The notes below the pieces were generated by a model. The model worked only from the letters and a program-made list of their open reading frames with translations. It had not been told where the DNA came from and ran no database searches. Source: a virus. From it: a DNA stretch of 29,541 bases. The stretch covers positions 1 to 29,541 of the IMG/VR virus record IMGVR_UViG_3300008459_000259. One strand, written 5' to 3'. The translations under genes were made by a program, and so were the position numbers. Shown in pieces: positions 22,161 through 29,541 of this stretch. Within the stretch, counting starts at the first letter, position 1. Each line of letters begins with the position of its first letter.

Positions 22161-23812
22161 TATCTGTCAAATCTAACTACAAACGTTGTGTCTGTCGTTC
22201 GTGATGTTTGTATAGGTGTTGACAACTTACCAACAGCAACTAAATTATAACTATTATCATACAAACCTATAGTTGTTACGTATGGTCTAAAGGATGATGA
22301 TAAATATCTACAACCAATTTCAAATTGATTTGTAGCTGAATTCCAAGCGTGTACACTTCTGTTGTGAGTTGTTGTAAACTCTCCTGGTCCTACTGTACAA
22401 AACACTTCTGTTTCTAACAATGTTACCGATCCTCTTACTGTTAGCCTTGTTAGTGGTTCATCAACAATTTTTGGATGTGTTATCACTACAAAACCTAAAT
22501 TATAAAAAACATTACCACAAAAGCGATTTATTGAACCAGTTGTCTGATAAACGTCGGTTATTTCGTTTGTAGTTAGCGATCTGTCAAAAATATGTATGTA
22601 ATCTAAATTGCCACTAAAACCTTTAGATAATGAATAATCGTTACCAAGTCTCAACATACTATCATTAGCGCAAAGCATGTCTGATTTATTCTCGCACGGA
22701 TTTTCTGTGTAAAAAGGATCAGTTGCTGATGTGTTCAATGCGCCGTTTATGTACATCTGTATAACAGAGCCAGATCTTTGTATAACACAACTGTATTCTT
22801 GTCCTGGTGTAAGTGTTCCGCTTTCTAAAGTTAAAGTGGATATTGAATTACTTTTTGTAAACTTTAATTTTGGTGCATTAGTTATCTCCAGCTTGTATGG
22901 ATATTGACTTGGTACACTACTTTCTGTAAACGGATATCCTTGCAAATTAACTCCAATGTCTTCTCTTAAATCCTGCTTTGCAAGTAACACTGCATTGGCT
23001 GCTGGTGTGTTGTTTATCTTAAATCTAAAGGCAAAAGAGTAGTCTTTATTAATAAAGTTGTAAGTGTCTCTAAAACTAACATCTTCTGGTAAAAAGGATA
23101 TAATCGAGTTTAGTGATCCACTAAATTTTGCAGCTATTGATCCTTTACTATCAACTCTTTCAAATTGCATATTTGTAAAGTTGGCTTTTAGTCTTGTAGA
23201 CCCATAAGTTGCTTCAAGTATAGTATCTAAAGGTCCTTCATTAGCATATTTGTAATATCTATTAAACGTATAACTAAGCATAAGGTTATCATAATCACAT
23301 GGATCTGGTGATGTTAAGCCTGTTGCAGTTTTGAGTATCAAGTTTCCAGCACTATCGTCTACTATTGTATAACCACTACCAGTTATAACTAAAGATCCAG
23401 GTAATATGCCTTCACCTATCGAATGGTTAGGTAAACTTATTACCTTAGCTTTATAACCTAAATCTCTATATTGAAAATTTATGTTACCGCTTCCGCCCAA
23501 AGTAGCTTTATTGTTTGTAATATAGTCTCTATAAAACAAGTGGTCTATTTGACTATGTATAGCAGTTTTAAAATAACCGTCAGTGGTTGTTGCAAAAACC
23601 GGTTCAAATTCAGGATGTGTATTACCCTGATCTATGCTAGTAACTCCTTGTTGATAAAAATTATAAGACGATGATAATGAGTTTTCAGCTTGGAAAACTT
23701 TACAGTAAGAAGAACTTTCATTTCCATCAAAATTAGCAACTACGAGCTTGTGAGCCATAAACGGAGTTACTACTATATCCTTAGGTTGTAATGATTTAAA
23801 TACACCACTCAT
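22160..23812 (-). CDS. Virion structural protein with LamG-like domain (550 aa)
   Basis: Residues 1-60 (M-S-G-V-F-K-S-L-Q-P-K-D) lead a beta-rich N-terminal region. About residues 195-440 look like a concanavalin/LamG jelly roll (Y-S-F-A-F-R-F-K-I, C-V-I-Q-R-S-G-S-V-I-Q-M-Y-I-N-G, L-D-Y-I-H-I-F-D-R-S-L). Such domains often bind carbohydrate or mediate subunit contacts. The last about 50 residues (Y-V-T-T-I-G-L-Y-D-N-S-Y-N-L-V-A-V-G-K-L-S) match the C-terminus of the 326-aa protein just upstream, indicating shared ancestry or a shared docking module. A terminator hairpin and a TATTTATA box precede it, so it probably heads a transcript including the endonuclease and primase. Tail or baseplate location is inferred from neighbours. 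Confidence 0.8.
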   Translation of the reverse strand: MSGVFKSLQPKDIVVTPFMAHKLVVANFDGNESSSYCKVFQAENSLSSSYNFYQQGVTSIDQGNTHPEFEPVFATTTDGYFKTAIHSQIDHLFYRDYITNNKATLGGSGNINFQYRDLGYKAKVISLPNHSIGEGILPGSLVITGSGYTIVDDSAGNLILKTATGLTSPDPCDYDNLMLSYTFNRYYKYANEGPLDTILEATYGSTRLKANFTNMQFERVDSKGSIAAKFSGSLNSIISFLPEDVSFRDTYNFINKDYSFAFRFKINNTPAANAVLLAKQDLREDIGVNLQGYPFTESSVPSQYPYKLEITNAPKLKFTKSNSISTLTLESGTLTPGQEYSCVIQRSGSVIQMYINGALNTSATDPFYTENPCENKSDMLCANDSMLRLGNDYSLSKGFSGNLDYIHIFDRSLTTNEITDVYQTTGSINRFCGNVFYNLGFVVITHPKIVDEPLTRLTVRGSVTLLETEVFCTVGPGEFTTTHNRSVHAWNSATNQFEIGCRYLSSSFRPYVTTIGLYDNSYNLVAVGKLSTPIQTSRTTDTTFVVRFDR

Positions 23813-23815
23813 GTC

Positions 23816-23823
23816 TATAAATA
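23816..23823 (-). promoter_or_regulatory. TATTTATA motif upstream of the 550-aa structural gene
   Basis: The sense strand reads AAAGATATTTATAGACATG, ending only 3 nt before the ATG. If this were a -10 box, transcription would begin inside the gene, so this copy is important for judging the motif's role. Confidence 0.5.
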
Positions 23824-23826
23824 TCT

Positions 23827-23857
23827 TTATGAAAAGAAACCCTCCAATAAGGAGGGT
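23827..23857 (-). terminator. Intrinsic terminator between the 326-aa and 550-aa structural genes
   Basis: On the minus strand ACCCTCC pairs perfectly with GGAGGGT (23857-23851 with 23845-23839) around the 5-nt loop TTATT, followed by TTCTTTTCAT. It is the most GC-rich stem seen in this AT-rich window, 29 nt or so after the 326-aa gene stop. It probably ends the upstream tail transcript. Confidence 0.75.
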
Positions 23858-23886
23858 CTGTATTATAATTCTATAATAAGTTACGT

Positions 23887-24867
23887 TTAATAATCGATCT
23901 TAACTTTAATAAGGGCTTCTCTATTAAATGTTTTTAACAAAGGTCTTGACAACTTTGCTACAGCAAGTAGACGATTGTTATTATCATACATACCAATTGT
24001 TGTAACATATACTTGTGGATTTCTTACCATAGTTGACCATCTGAATGTACCAGCGGATCCAGTTACAAATGTTGGATTGTTACTAAAGTTAAACTCTCTA
24101 TTTGTTATCCTAACAAAGTAGTGATTTGACGTCACTCTTTCTTCAGTTCTTGCAGAAAAATAAGCAGATCTAGATACCGCAAGAAACGCTTGATATGAAT
24201 TAGTTGCTGCGGTAGCAGCCGATCTATTAACGGTAAATCCTACTGATTGTGATATTGCTGCATTTAAAATAATAACACCCAAATCAGGATATACTAGACC
24301 ATATACCGTATTACTTGCTGTTACCCCACCTGAACCTGAGTAAACATTAAATATTCTACCCGCTTCGTTTATAGATGGATTTTCTCCTGCGCCACTACCA
24401 TCAATTAATTTCATGTTTGCAACAGATCCTGACAATCTAAGTTCCCAGTTACCTGGATCTAGTTTTTGTTTAATGCGAGCACGGTTCATATTAAAAACAA
24501 ACACGTCATCTACACTTGCATTATTAATTGTAAAAGCAGTTTGTGTTGGTGGTAATAATAAATTTCTATACTGTGAATATATAGCTTTTGATGGAGTATT
24601 GTAAGAGCTGTCAACGATATCAACATCGCCTTTAGATCCACTACCCAGTCTATGTCCATATGCTATAGAAAACTGCACAGCTGCCGTATCATCTGCAATA
24701 GGGTTTTTATCGTAAGCAGGAATGTAATATTCCCAACTAGAAGTTGTACTACCTGTAAAATAGGTAGTTAGTGGATTTATATCACCTGACCATACTGGGC
24801 TACTAACTGTTTGAACGTCACCAAGTAGGACATCATCTTCTGTAAATCTTTTGTATATTTCGGCCAT
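23887..24867 (-). CDS. Virion structural protein of marine T4-like type (326 aa)
   Basis: A 326-residue beta-rich protein with M-A-E-I-Y-K-R-F at the start, an N-M-N-R-A-R-I-K-Q-K-L-D-P-G-N-W segment near residue 128, and a C-terminal module (about 280-326, V-Y-V-T-T-I-G-M-Y-D-N-N-N-R-L-L-A-V-A-K-L-S-R-P-L). That module is paralogous to the end of the 550-aa protein downstream. I recall such proteins as conserved structural components of marine T4-like phages, without a firmly known location. It lies 34 nt after the 268-aa gene and before a strong terminator, making it the last gene of the upstream tail transcript. No enzyme motif is visible. Confidence 0.8.
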   Translation of the reverse strand: MAEIYKRFTEDDVLLGDVQTVSSPVWSGDINPLTTYFTGSTTSSWEYYIPAYDKNPIADDTAAVQFSIAYGHRLGSGSKGDVDIVDSSYNTPSKAIYSQYRNLLLPPTQTAFTINNASVDDVFVFNMNRARIKQKLDPGNWELRLSGSVANMKLIDGSGAGENPSINEAGRIFNVYSGSGGVTASNTVYGLVYPDLGVIILNAAISQSVGFTVNRSAATAATNSYQAFLAVSRSAYFSARTEERVTSNHYFVRITNREFNFSNNPTFVTGSAGTFRWSTMVRNPQVYVTTIGMYDNNNRLLAVAKLSRPLLKTFNREALIKVKIDY

Positions 24868-24901
24868 TTTATTTAATTTCTAATCTTGTATTACTAGTTT
24901 A

Positions 24902-25708
24902 TTATGCACCTAAGCCAGTGTCTGCTTGTATGTCAACGTAATTTGGATTAATTGTATCTGTTACTGTTATAACCACAGTCTTGAATCCACCAGTTTCATT
25001 ACCAATAATAGTCAACAATGCTGACTTAGTTCCAACTACACCACGTGGTTTTAGTACAAACTTACCTCTACTAACCTTGGTTATCGTTCTACCGGCAGTT
25101 GTAATATCTGCTGCTTCATCATCTAAGAAACTACCAACATCTGCAGCGGCAAATTGAGCTGTTCTATTAACAAGTGCACGGCCATCGGTTCCCATTCTTA
25201 ATGTGTCTGAACCTGCGCTACCTTCACTCACAACACCGGCGGTACCCATTTGATTAGTCTGTAAAAGCAGTGAATCTGCTGCTGGTGCTAATGAGCAAAC
25301 TGTATCGTCTGATAATATTGCTGTATAACCAAGTGTTCTATTTCCGTTGGATAAATTGAGTGTATCGGCTGAAATGGTAATTGTTTGATTAATATTAACA
25401 AAGGATACTGTACTAGGTTGAACACTAATAACCGGTATACCTATAACGTCTTTTGGCAGTGTTACAAGTTTATACCTAAGCATTTGTGTTTCATCTGGTA
25501 CTGCTTCGATAATAGGCATATTTTCAATAACTGCACCATAGTAATTAGTGCCTAAGGAGTGTGCAGGATTCCACAATGTGTAATCCACTTCATCATCCGA
25601 TAAAGCAAACTTAGTTATTGTTAACTGACCACCTTGTGCTAGAATTTGCCTACCTTTGTTTGTTAATATAGCGTCTACTGTGACGGTTGTATTATCTAAA
25701 TATCCCAT
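24902..25708 (-). CDS. Virion structural protein carrying one RALVNR motif (268 aa)
   Basis: The N-terminus (V-D-A-I-L-T-N-K-G-R-Q-I-L-A-Q-G, then F-A-L-S-D-D-E-V-D-Y-T-L-W) matches my recollection of a conserved structural protein family of marine T4-like phages. Residues about 105-165 are an Ig-like beta segment with L-G-Y-T-A-I-L-S-D-D. Near residues 174-182 it carries D-G-R-A-L-V-N-R-T, the same motif repeated in the giant fibre-like protein. The C-terminus (about 205-268) has a beta-rich G-K-F-V-L-K-P and V-V-I-T-V-T-D segment. A TATTTATA box lies 19 nt upstream. Tail or baseplate placement is inferred from neighbours. Confidence 0.8.
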   Translation of the reverse strand: MGYLDNTTVTVDAILTNKGRQILAQGGQLTITKFALSDDEVDYTLWNPAHSLGTNYYGAVIENMPIIEAVPDETQMLRYKLVTLPKDVIGIPVISVQPSTVSFVNINQTITISADTLNLSNGNRTLGYTAILSDDTVCSLAPAADSLLLQTNQMGTAGVVSEGSAGSDTLRMGTDGRALVNRTAQFAAADVGSFLDDEAADITTAGRTITKVSRGKFVLKPRGVVGTKSALLTIIGNETGGFKTVVITVTDTINPNYVDIQADTGLGA

Positions 25709-25727
25709 ATCTCTGCTGTGATTTTAT

Positions 25728-25735
25728 TATAAATA
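25728..25735 (-). promoter_or_regulatory. TATTTATA motif upstream of the 268-aa structural gene
   Basis: The sense strand reads TTGTATATTTATAATAAAAT in a 62-nt gap, ending 19 nt before the ATG. This is the longest spacing among the eight copies. Confidence 0.5.
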
Positions 25736-25770
25736 TACAATTATTTAAAAAACATATCTACTGTTGTGTT

Positions 25771-28700
25771 CTATAAAACAGGATTATTTAATGGTAAAGC
25801 TGTTGATGATACTATTGTTGGATTAACAGTATTTACTCTTATAACCGGACCTCCATCTATTGTATCTGGACTATTAACGTTGATATCGGCTGCGGTTAAT
25901 TTGCAACCCTCATAATAAGAACTTCGCCTACCTGCCCATCTCATATCACTATCTTGAACTTGAGCTTTTGCTATACGTTCTACTCTTAAATACTGCAGTG
26001 TTGCTGTTCTGCCTGTAGTTGATGTGCTGTATGCAGTATTAAATCTAAGTGTTGGGTAGCTAGCTGATACAAAGACCCTAAAGTCGAATCCAATCTCACT
26101 TAGTCCAGTTGCATTACCTGCTGCGCCGTATAAGTTAATTGTTGATAAAGATGTATTTACTTGCTGTATTCTAAGAGTCTCTAAACCGACGCTATCGCTA
26201 ACTGTTATCTTACCTCTTATCCTATATAAGCTTTGTGATGGTTGTGTAAAGCAGTTTAATATGTTATAATTAAATGTGCCACTTGATCCTCCTGTCTGAG
26301 TTGCTTGTATACCATACCTACTAGTACCAAGTGGTACAACTTGTGCATTGGATGGAAATCCTAAATTTCTCAACAACTCTCCTTGAAACACCGATCCTGA
26401 TAGTCTTCTTAGATTGTTTGATCTAAACACATTTCTAAATCTATCAATTCTAGTTTCATAAATGTCACTTAGTCTGTTATCCCAATATATAGGTTGAATA
26501 GGATCATACATATCTACACCTACAGCTGACGAATATCTCCAATCATTGTCTCCCGATCCAGTTTGAAACCACGTAAAATATCTATATTGGCTCGGTTGGT
26601 CATTACCTAAATCTATACCAGGTATGTTTAATGCAAGAATGCTATCGTTGTTATATTCATTGATATATGCAATAGGTGTTGTAAAGTCTATTTGCATACT
26701 TGGAGTGTTCAGTATTGTTGTCTCCTCTAAGTTTTGTTGAGGTATAGACATCGGTACTGGCTCCATTGTACCTTCCAACTGTGTAGTGTCACCCAACGTA
26801 CTATAAGGCCTATTTATCTCAGTTTCAAAAACATAGCCACCTGGTACTCTTTCATCACCATCCATATCTTGCACAAATCCTAAAGGATCCCTGACTATGC
26901 TAAAGGAACTTGTGTAAGTGTCGTCTGTGTATGATGGTTTAACTTGTTTTACTTTATTTCTATGTAGTAAATGGGATTCAATAAGTAATCCAGTTTGCAG
27001 TGCTGCTCTTTCTGGTACAAATTGCTTTATTAATTGAAATAATGATGAGTCATAATTTTGAGTTAAGCGTATAAAGCCTTGTACATTATTCCTCTTTTGA
27101 TACTTTTTGAAGTAATTATTTTTTATACCCTGCAATCCAGTATACTCATCCCTATAATAATCTGCTGGGTCGCCTAGGTAATTGTCTAAATTGAGACCAC
27201 CAAACTGTTCTGATATATCCTCATTAACTTCATCAGTTGGCGAAAAAGCAACCGCAACTCTTGCAGAGTCAATAGGATACAAATCTTGCACTGAGTCTTG
27301 AATTGTACCTTCTCTATAAAGCTGCTCATCTGCAGCTATAGTATTTTCTATTCTTATTTTATTACCAACGTTTCTATTTGCACCACCATCTACATATTCT
27401 AAATATTGCGTTTCTATTTGAGGTGACCAGTAAGATGATGAATTTGATGTATATCCACTAAAAGCTGCACCTCTAACAGCTGTAGATGTGTATCTTAGGC
27501 TAGTTTGATCTGGGTGAGAGCTTGTTATACTAGTTGTTGTGGCTAAATTATATTTTTTACCATCAGATCCTAGTGTAAATCTAACTTTTAATTCATCAAA
27601 TGAAGAAGTACTTCCTACCACATTATCTGCTGATAATGAACCTTGAAAGCTTGTACCCGCTAGTACGTGATTTTCAAATGAAGCTAAGTCTAAGTTATTT
27701 TTCCACAATCTAAACTCATTAACAAGTCCATAAAACTTCGTACCACCACTACTACCAGGTATGAGTGCTGTTGATGGGCTAGTTATTGATCCTGGTGATG
27801 CTGAACTAGAATATATAACAGCTTTACCATATCTATTTGCTCCAACATACGCCTTTGACCCAGCATTAACCAGAACATACCACCAATCTGTATCAGGTTC
27901 TGCTATAGATGCTGAAAATGTCTGCGATCCAACTGTTATTATTCCAACACCTGGATTCATTGTTATTGTTATTGGTCCTGATAATAAATCATATGTTTGA
28001 TTTTCCGACAAAATGCTAGTGTCTAATCTAAATCGTAATTCCAATGCACTGTATCCACCTATCTCTCCATCACTATCACTGTAATTTGCAACTGGTATTG
28101 TTATTTGTGAACTACCACTACCAACCAATAAACCATAATAAAATTGATCATACTCAAGTTGTGACGATGTATAAAAATCAGGTTCTGGTCCACCATACTC
28201 TTTTACTCTAAGTATAGTGCTTGGTATACCATAACAATTTACTAATGCCCTTATACCTCTTGATGTGCCTTTTGTTCTAAGCAAATAAGGTAAGTTTGTT
28301 ATAATACGCTTCCAAGTTTCTTTAGTTTTGTCACCCGTAGATGTTGCGTAAGTTGTAGATAATAACGATGAGTCTTGATTTGTACCAAGAACGTATGACC
28401 ACAATTCATCAAACTGATTACCATTTTCTGTTGATAAGCCTAAATTTTTACCTATTGTATAAACTAAATCCTTTGCAAAACCTTCTGTTACAGATTCATA
28501 TCTTTCATGTATACTTGTGATTTGTTTAACATATTGATAAATAATATCAAAATAATGACCCATCATATCTACAAACAAGACATATTGATCGTTTGTAGGG
28601 TTTGAGTATATATGCTCTGGTATCAACTGTCTCAAGCTGGCACCATTACTCAAATCGTATATACTTGCTGATGATATTATACCATTAAACCACTCAATTC

Positions 28701-29541
28701 CTTGTGATGAAGTTACAGAGTAATTTATGTATGGCCTAGTACTATTGGATTTAGGCCAAGTGCTTGGTGTAAATTCTCCAAAAGAGCTAGATTCGTATGA
28801 GGAACTTTGATAGTACAGGTAGTTTTCGTATCCATCAAAACCACCTAGTATAGCACTTTTTTTGTTCTTTGCATCTAATACATTACTAACGTAATATTCA
28901 GATCCAGTCAAAGCACTATTAGCTGTAAATGCTGGTGTTGTTGCATATGATTGCGATAAAGCGTTAATACGCGCATCATAAAACTCTAATAGCTCTAATT
29001 TGTATTTGAAGTTTCTTAACCTTTCTTCAACTGATCCAAAATGTACAAAGTTCTCAAACTTTTTATAATCGACATTTAATGCTACACCTTCGACTAATGA
29101 TCCACTAAACAATTTTTGTATAATTGCAAGTGAAGTGTCCGTGTTTGTTGATAACACATCATCCCATGATCTATACTCAGTTGCTCCATTTGTGATTGTG
29201 TCTGCTAGCACATCATAATTTGGTGGAGCTATGTAGGTGTAACTTACTTGAGGCTTTGGTGGTATGATTGTAATCGAATCAGTAAGTGGCGCTGCTACTT
29301 CTTGCGCAACCCACACTAAATCATCTACTTGTAGAGATAAAGGTAATGGAGCAGTTAATTTAAAAATTATACTGTGTGGGAAATCCTCCGTTGTTATTGT
29401 ATCTTGTACATAATCAAATACCTTATATGCTTCAAAAATTGTCTTGTATACATAAAGGTTTGGCAGTACGTAACTTTTTTCTAGAGCAAAAAAATCAATG
29501 CCAAAAGCATTATCGAGGATATTTCCTTCTGTATCTGAGTA
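25771..29541 (-). CDS. Large tail/baseplate-type structural protein, 5' end beyond the window (at least 1256 aa)
   Basis: A GTG at 29316 could be read as a start, but the same frame stays open to the right edge and encodes plausible protein (Y-S-D-T-E-G-N-I-L-D at the edge; L-S-L-Q-V-D-D-L-V-W-V-A-Q-E across the GTG). The gene is therefore truncated by the window. Visible parts are a helical region with E-R-L-R-N-F-K-Y-K-L-E-L-L-E, an L-L-R-T-K-G-T-S-R-G-I-R-A-L-V-N-C-Y-G segment resembling the K-G-T-x-x-x-I-R-x-x-L region of phage tail protein I/baseplate proteins, a LamG-like jelly roll about 75 residues further on (L-E-L-R-F-R-L-D through F-R-L-W-K-N-N-L-D), and a long C-terminal Ser/Tyr-rich part. 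A baseplate role is inferred, moderately. Confidence 0.82.
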   Translation of the reverse strand, partial: YSDTEGNILDNAFGIDFFALEKSYVLPNLYVYKTIFEAYKVFDYVQDTITTEDFPHSIIFKLTAPLPLSLQVDDLVWVAQEVAAPLTDSITIIPPKPQVSYTYIAPPNYDVLADTITNGATEYRSWDDVLSTNTDTSLAIIQKLFSGSLVEGVALNVDYKKFENFVHFGSVEERLRNFKYKLELLEFYDARINALSQSYATTPAFTANSALTGSEYYVSNVLDAKNKKSAILGGFDGYENYLYYQSSSYESSSFGEFTPSTWPKSNSTRPYINYSVTSSQGIEWFNGIISSASIYDLSNGASLRQLIPEHIYSNPTNDQYVLFVDMMGHYFDIIYQYVKQITSIHERYESVTEGFAKDLVYTIGKNLGLSTENGNQFDELWSYVLGTNQDSSLLSTTYATSTGDKTKETWKRIITNLPYLLRTKGTSRGIRALVNCYGIPSTILRVKEYGGPEPDFYTSSQLEYDQFYYGLLVGSGSSQITIPVANYSDSDGEIGGYSALELRFRLDTSILSENQTYDLLSGPITITMNPGVGIITVGSQTFSASIAEPDTDWWYVLVNAGSKAYVGANRYGKAVIYSSSASPGSITSPSTALIPGSSGGTKFYGLVNEFRLWKNNLDLASFENHVLAGTSFQGSLSADNVVGSTSSFDELKVRFTLGSDGKKYNLATTTSITSSHPDQTSLRYTSTAVRGAAFSGYTSNSSSYWSPQIETQYLEYVDGGANRNVGNKIRIENTIAADEQLYREGTIQDSVQDLYPIDSARVAVAFSPTDEVNEDISEQFGGLNLDNYLGDPADYYRDEYTGLQGIKNNYFKKYQKRNNVQGFIRLTQNYDSSLFQLIKQFVPERAALQTGLLIESHLLHRNKVKQVKPSYTDDTYTSSFSIVRDPLGFVQDMDGDERVPGGYVFETEINRPYSTLGDTTQLEGTMEPVPMSIPQQNLEETTILNTPSMQIDFTTPIAYINEYNNDSILALNIPGIDLGNDQPSQYRYFTWFQTGSGDNDWRYSSAVGVDMYDPIQPIYWDNRLSDIYETRIDRFRNVFRSNNLRRLSGSVFQGELLRNLGFPSNAQVVPLGTSRYGIQATQTGGSSGTFNYNILNCFTQPSQSLYRIRGKITVSDSVGLETLRIQQVNTSLSTINLYGAAGNATGLSEIGFDFRVFVSASYPTLRFNTAYSTSTTGRTATLQYLRVERIAKAQVQDSDMRWAGRRSSYYEGCKLTAADINVNSPDTIDGGPVIRVNTVNPTIVSSTALPLNNPVL

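Noticed and set aside
2820-25735. Reading the TATTTATA boxes as canonical T4 late promoters
   Set aside because: The sense strand carries the reverse complement of TATAAATA, and several boxes lie 3-7 nt from the ATG, so canonical promoter geometry does not fit. Recorded as a motif of unknown function instead.
1-29541. tRNA genes, integrase, transposase or other mobile element
   Set aside because: No cloverleaf-like segment, recombinase motif or terminal inverted repeats were seen. The non-coding space is too small for most of these.

Overview
The window is a continuous stretch of a tailed, T4-like (myovirus-type) phage genome. All supported genes lie on the minus strand, so transcription runs from base 29541 towards base 1. 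The evidence is the ordered set large terminase, portal, prohead protease (gp21-type), acidic scaffold (gp22-type) and the first codons of a probable major capsid gene, plus T4-type recombination and primase genes. The DNA is AT-rich, genes are tightly packed with 1-38 nt stop/start overlaps, and I see no tRNA, CRISPR array, integrase or transposon. No convincing GGAGG-type ribosome binding site precedes the starts I inspected. That fits a host making little use of Shine-Dalgarno pairing, such as marine Bacteroidota, but the host cannot be settled from this window.

In transcription order: (1) 29541-22160, four large tail/baseplate or virion proteins, the first cut by the right edge; two carry LamG-like folds and two share a C-terminal module. 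(2) 22160-17659, a DNA-processing block: a T7-type endonuclease I (Holliday junction resolvase), a zinc-ribbon/TOPRIM primase, and one long protein joining the gp47 (Mre11/SbcD) nuclease to the gp46 (Rad50/SbcC) ATPase. (3) 17634-12936, a giant fibre-like protein whose N-terminal region is built of R-x-[LIV]-V-[NS]-R repeats, and a small coiled-coil protein. (4) 12943-7874, accessory genes: a fusion of an HxGH nucleotidylyltransferase to a ligase-like covalent nucleotidyltransferase, a zinc-binding protein, a GNAT-containing protein and several small proteins with similar N-terminal leaders. (5) 7846-1, packaging and head genes: terminase, portal, two helical proteins, protease, three small leader-bearing proteins, scaffold and capsid start.

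Two patterns cut across the genes. First, at least eight small proteins carry short basic amphipathic leaders of two types (M-K-L-K-x-L and L-R-x-x-I-R-x-E-I), usually followed by an (I/L)-x-E site like the one T4 gp21 cuts. With a gp21-type protease encoded here, they are candidate capsid-targeted internal proteins. Second, the sense-strand sequence TATTTATA (once TATTTATT) sits 3-19 nt before eight start codons. It is the reverse complement of the T4 late promoter box, and it lies too close to several start codons to be an ordinary -10 element. Two hairpin terminators, at 1181-1209 and 23827-23857, divide the transcripts.
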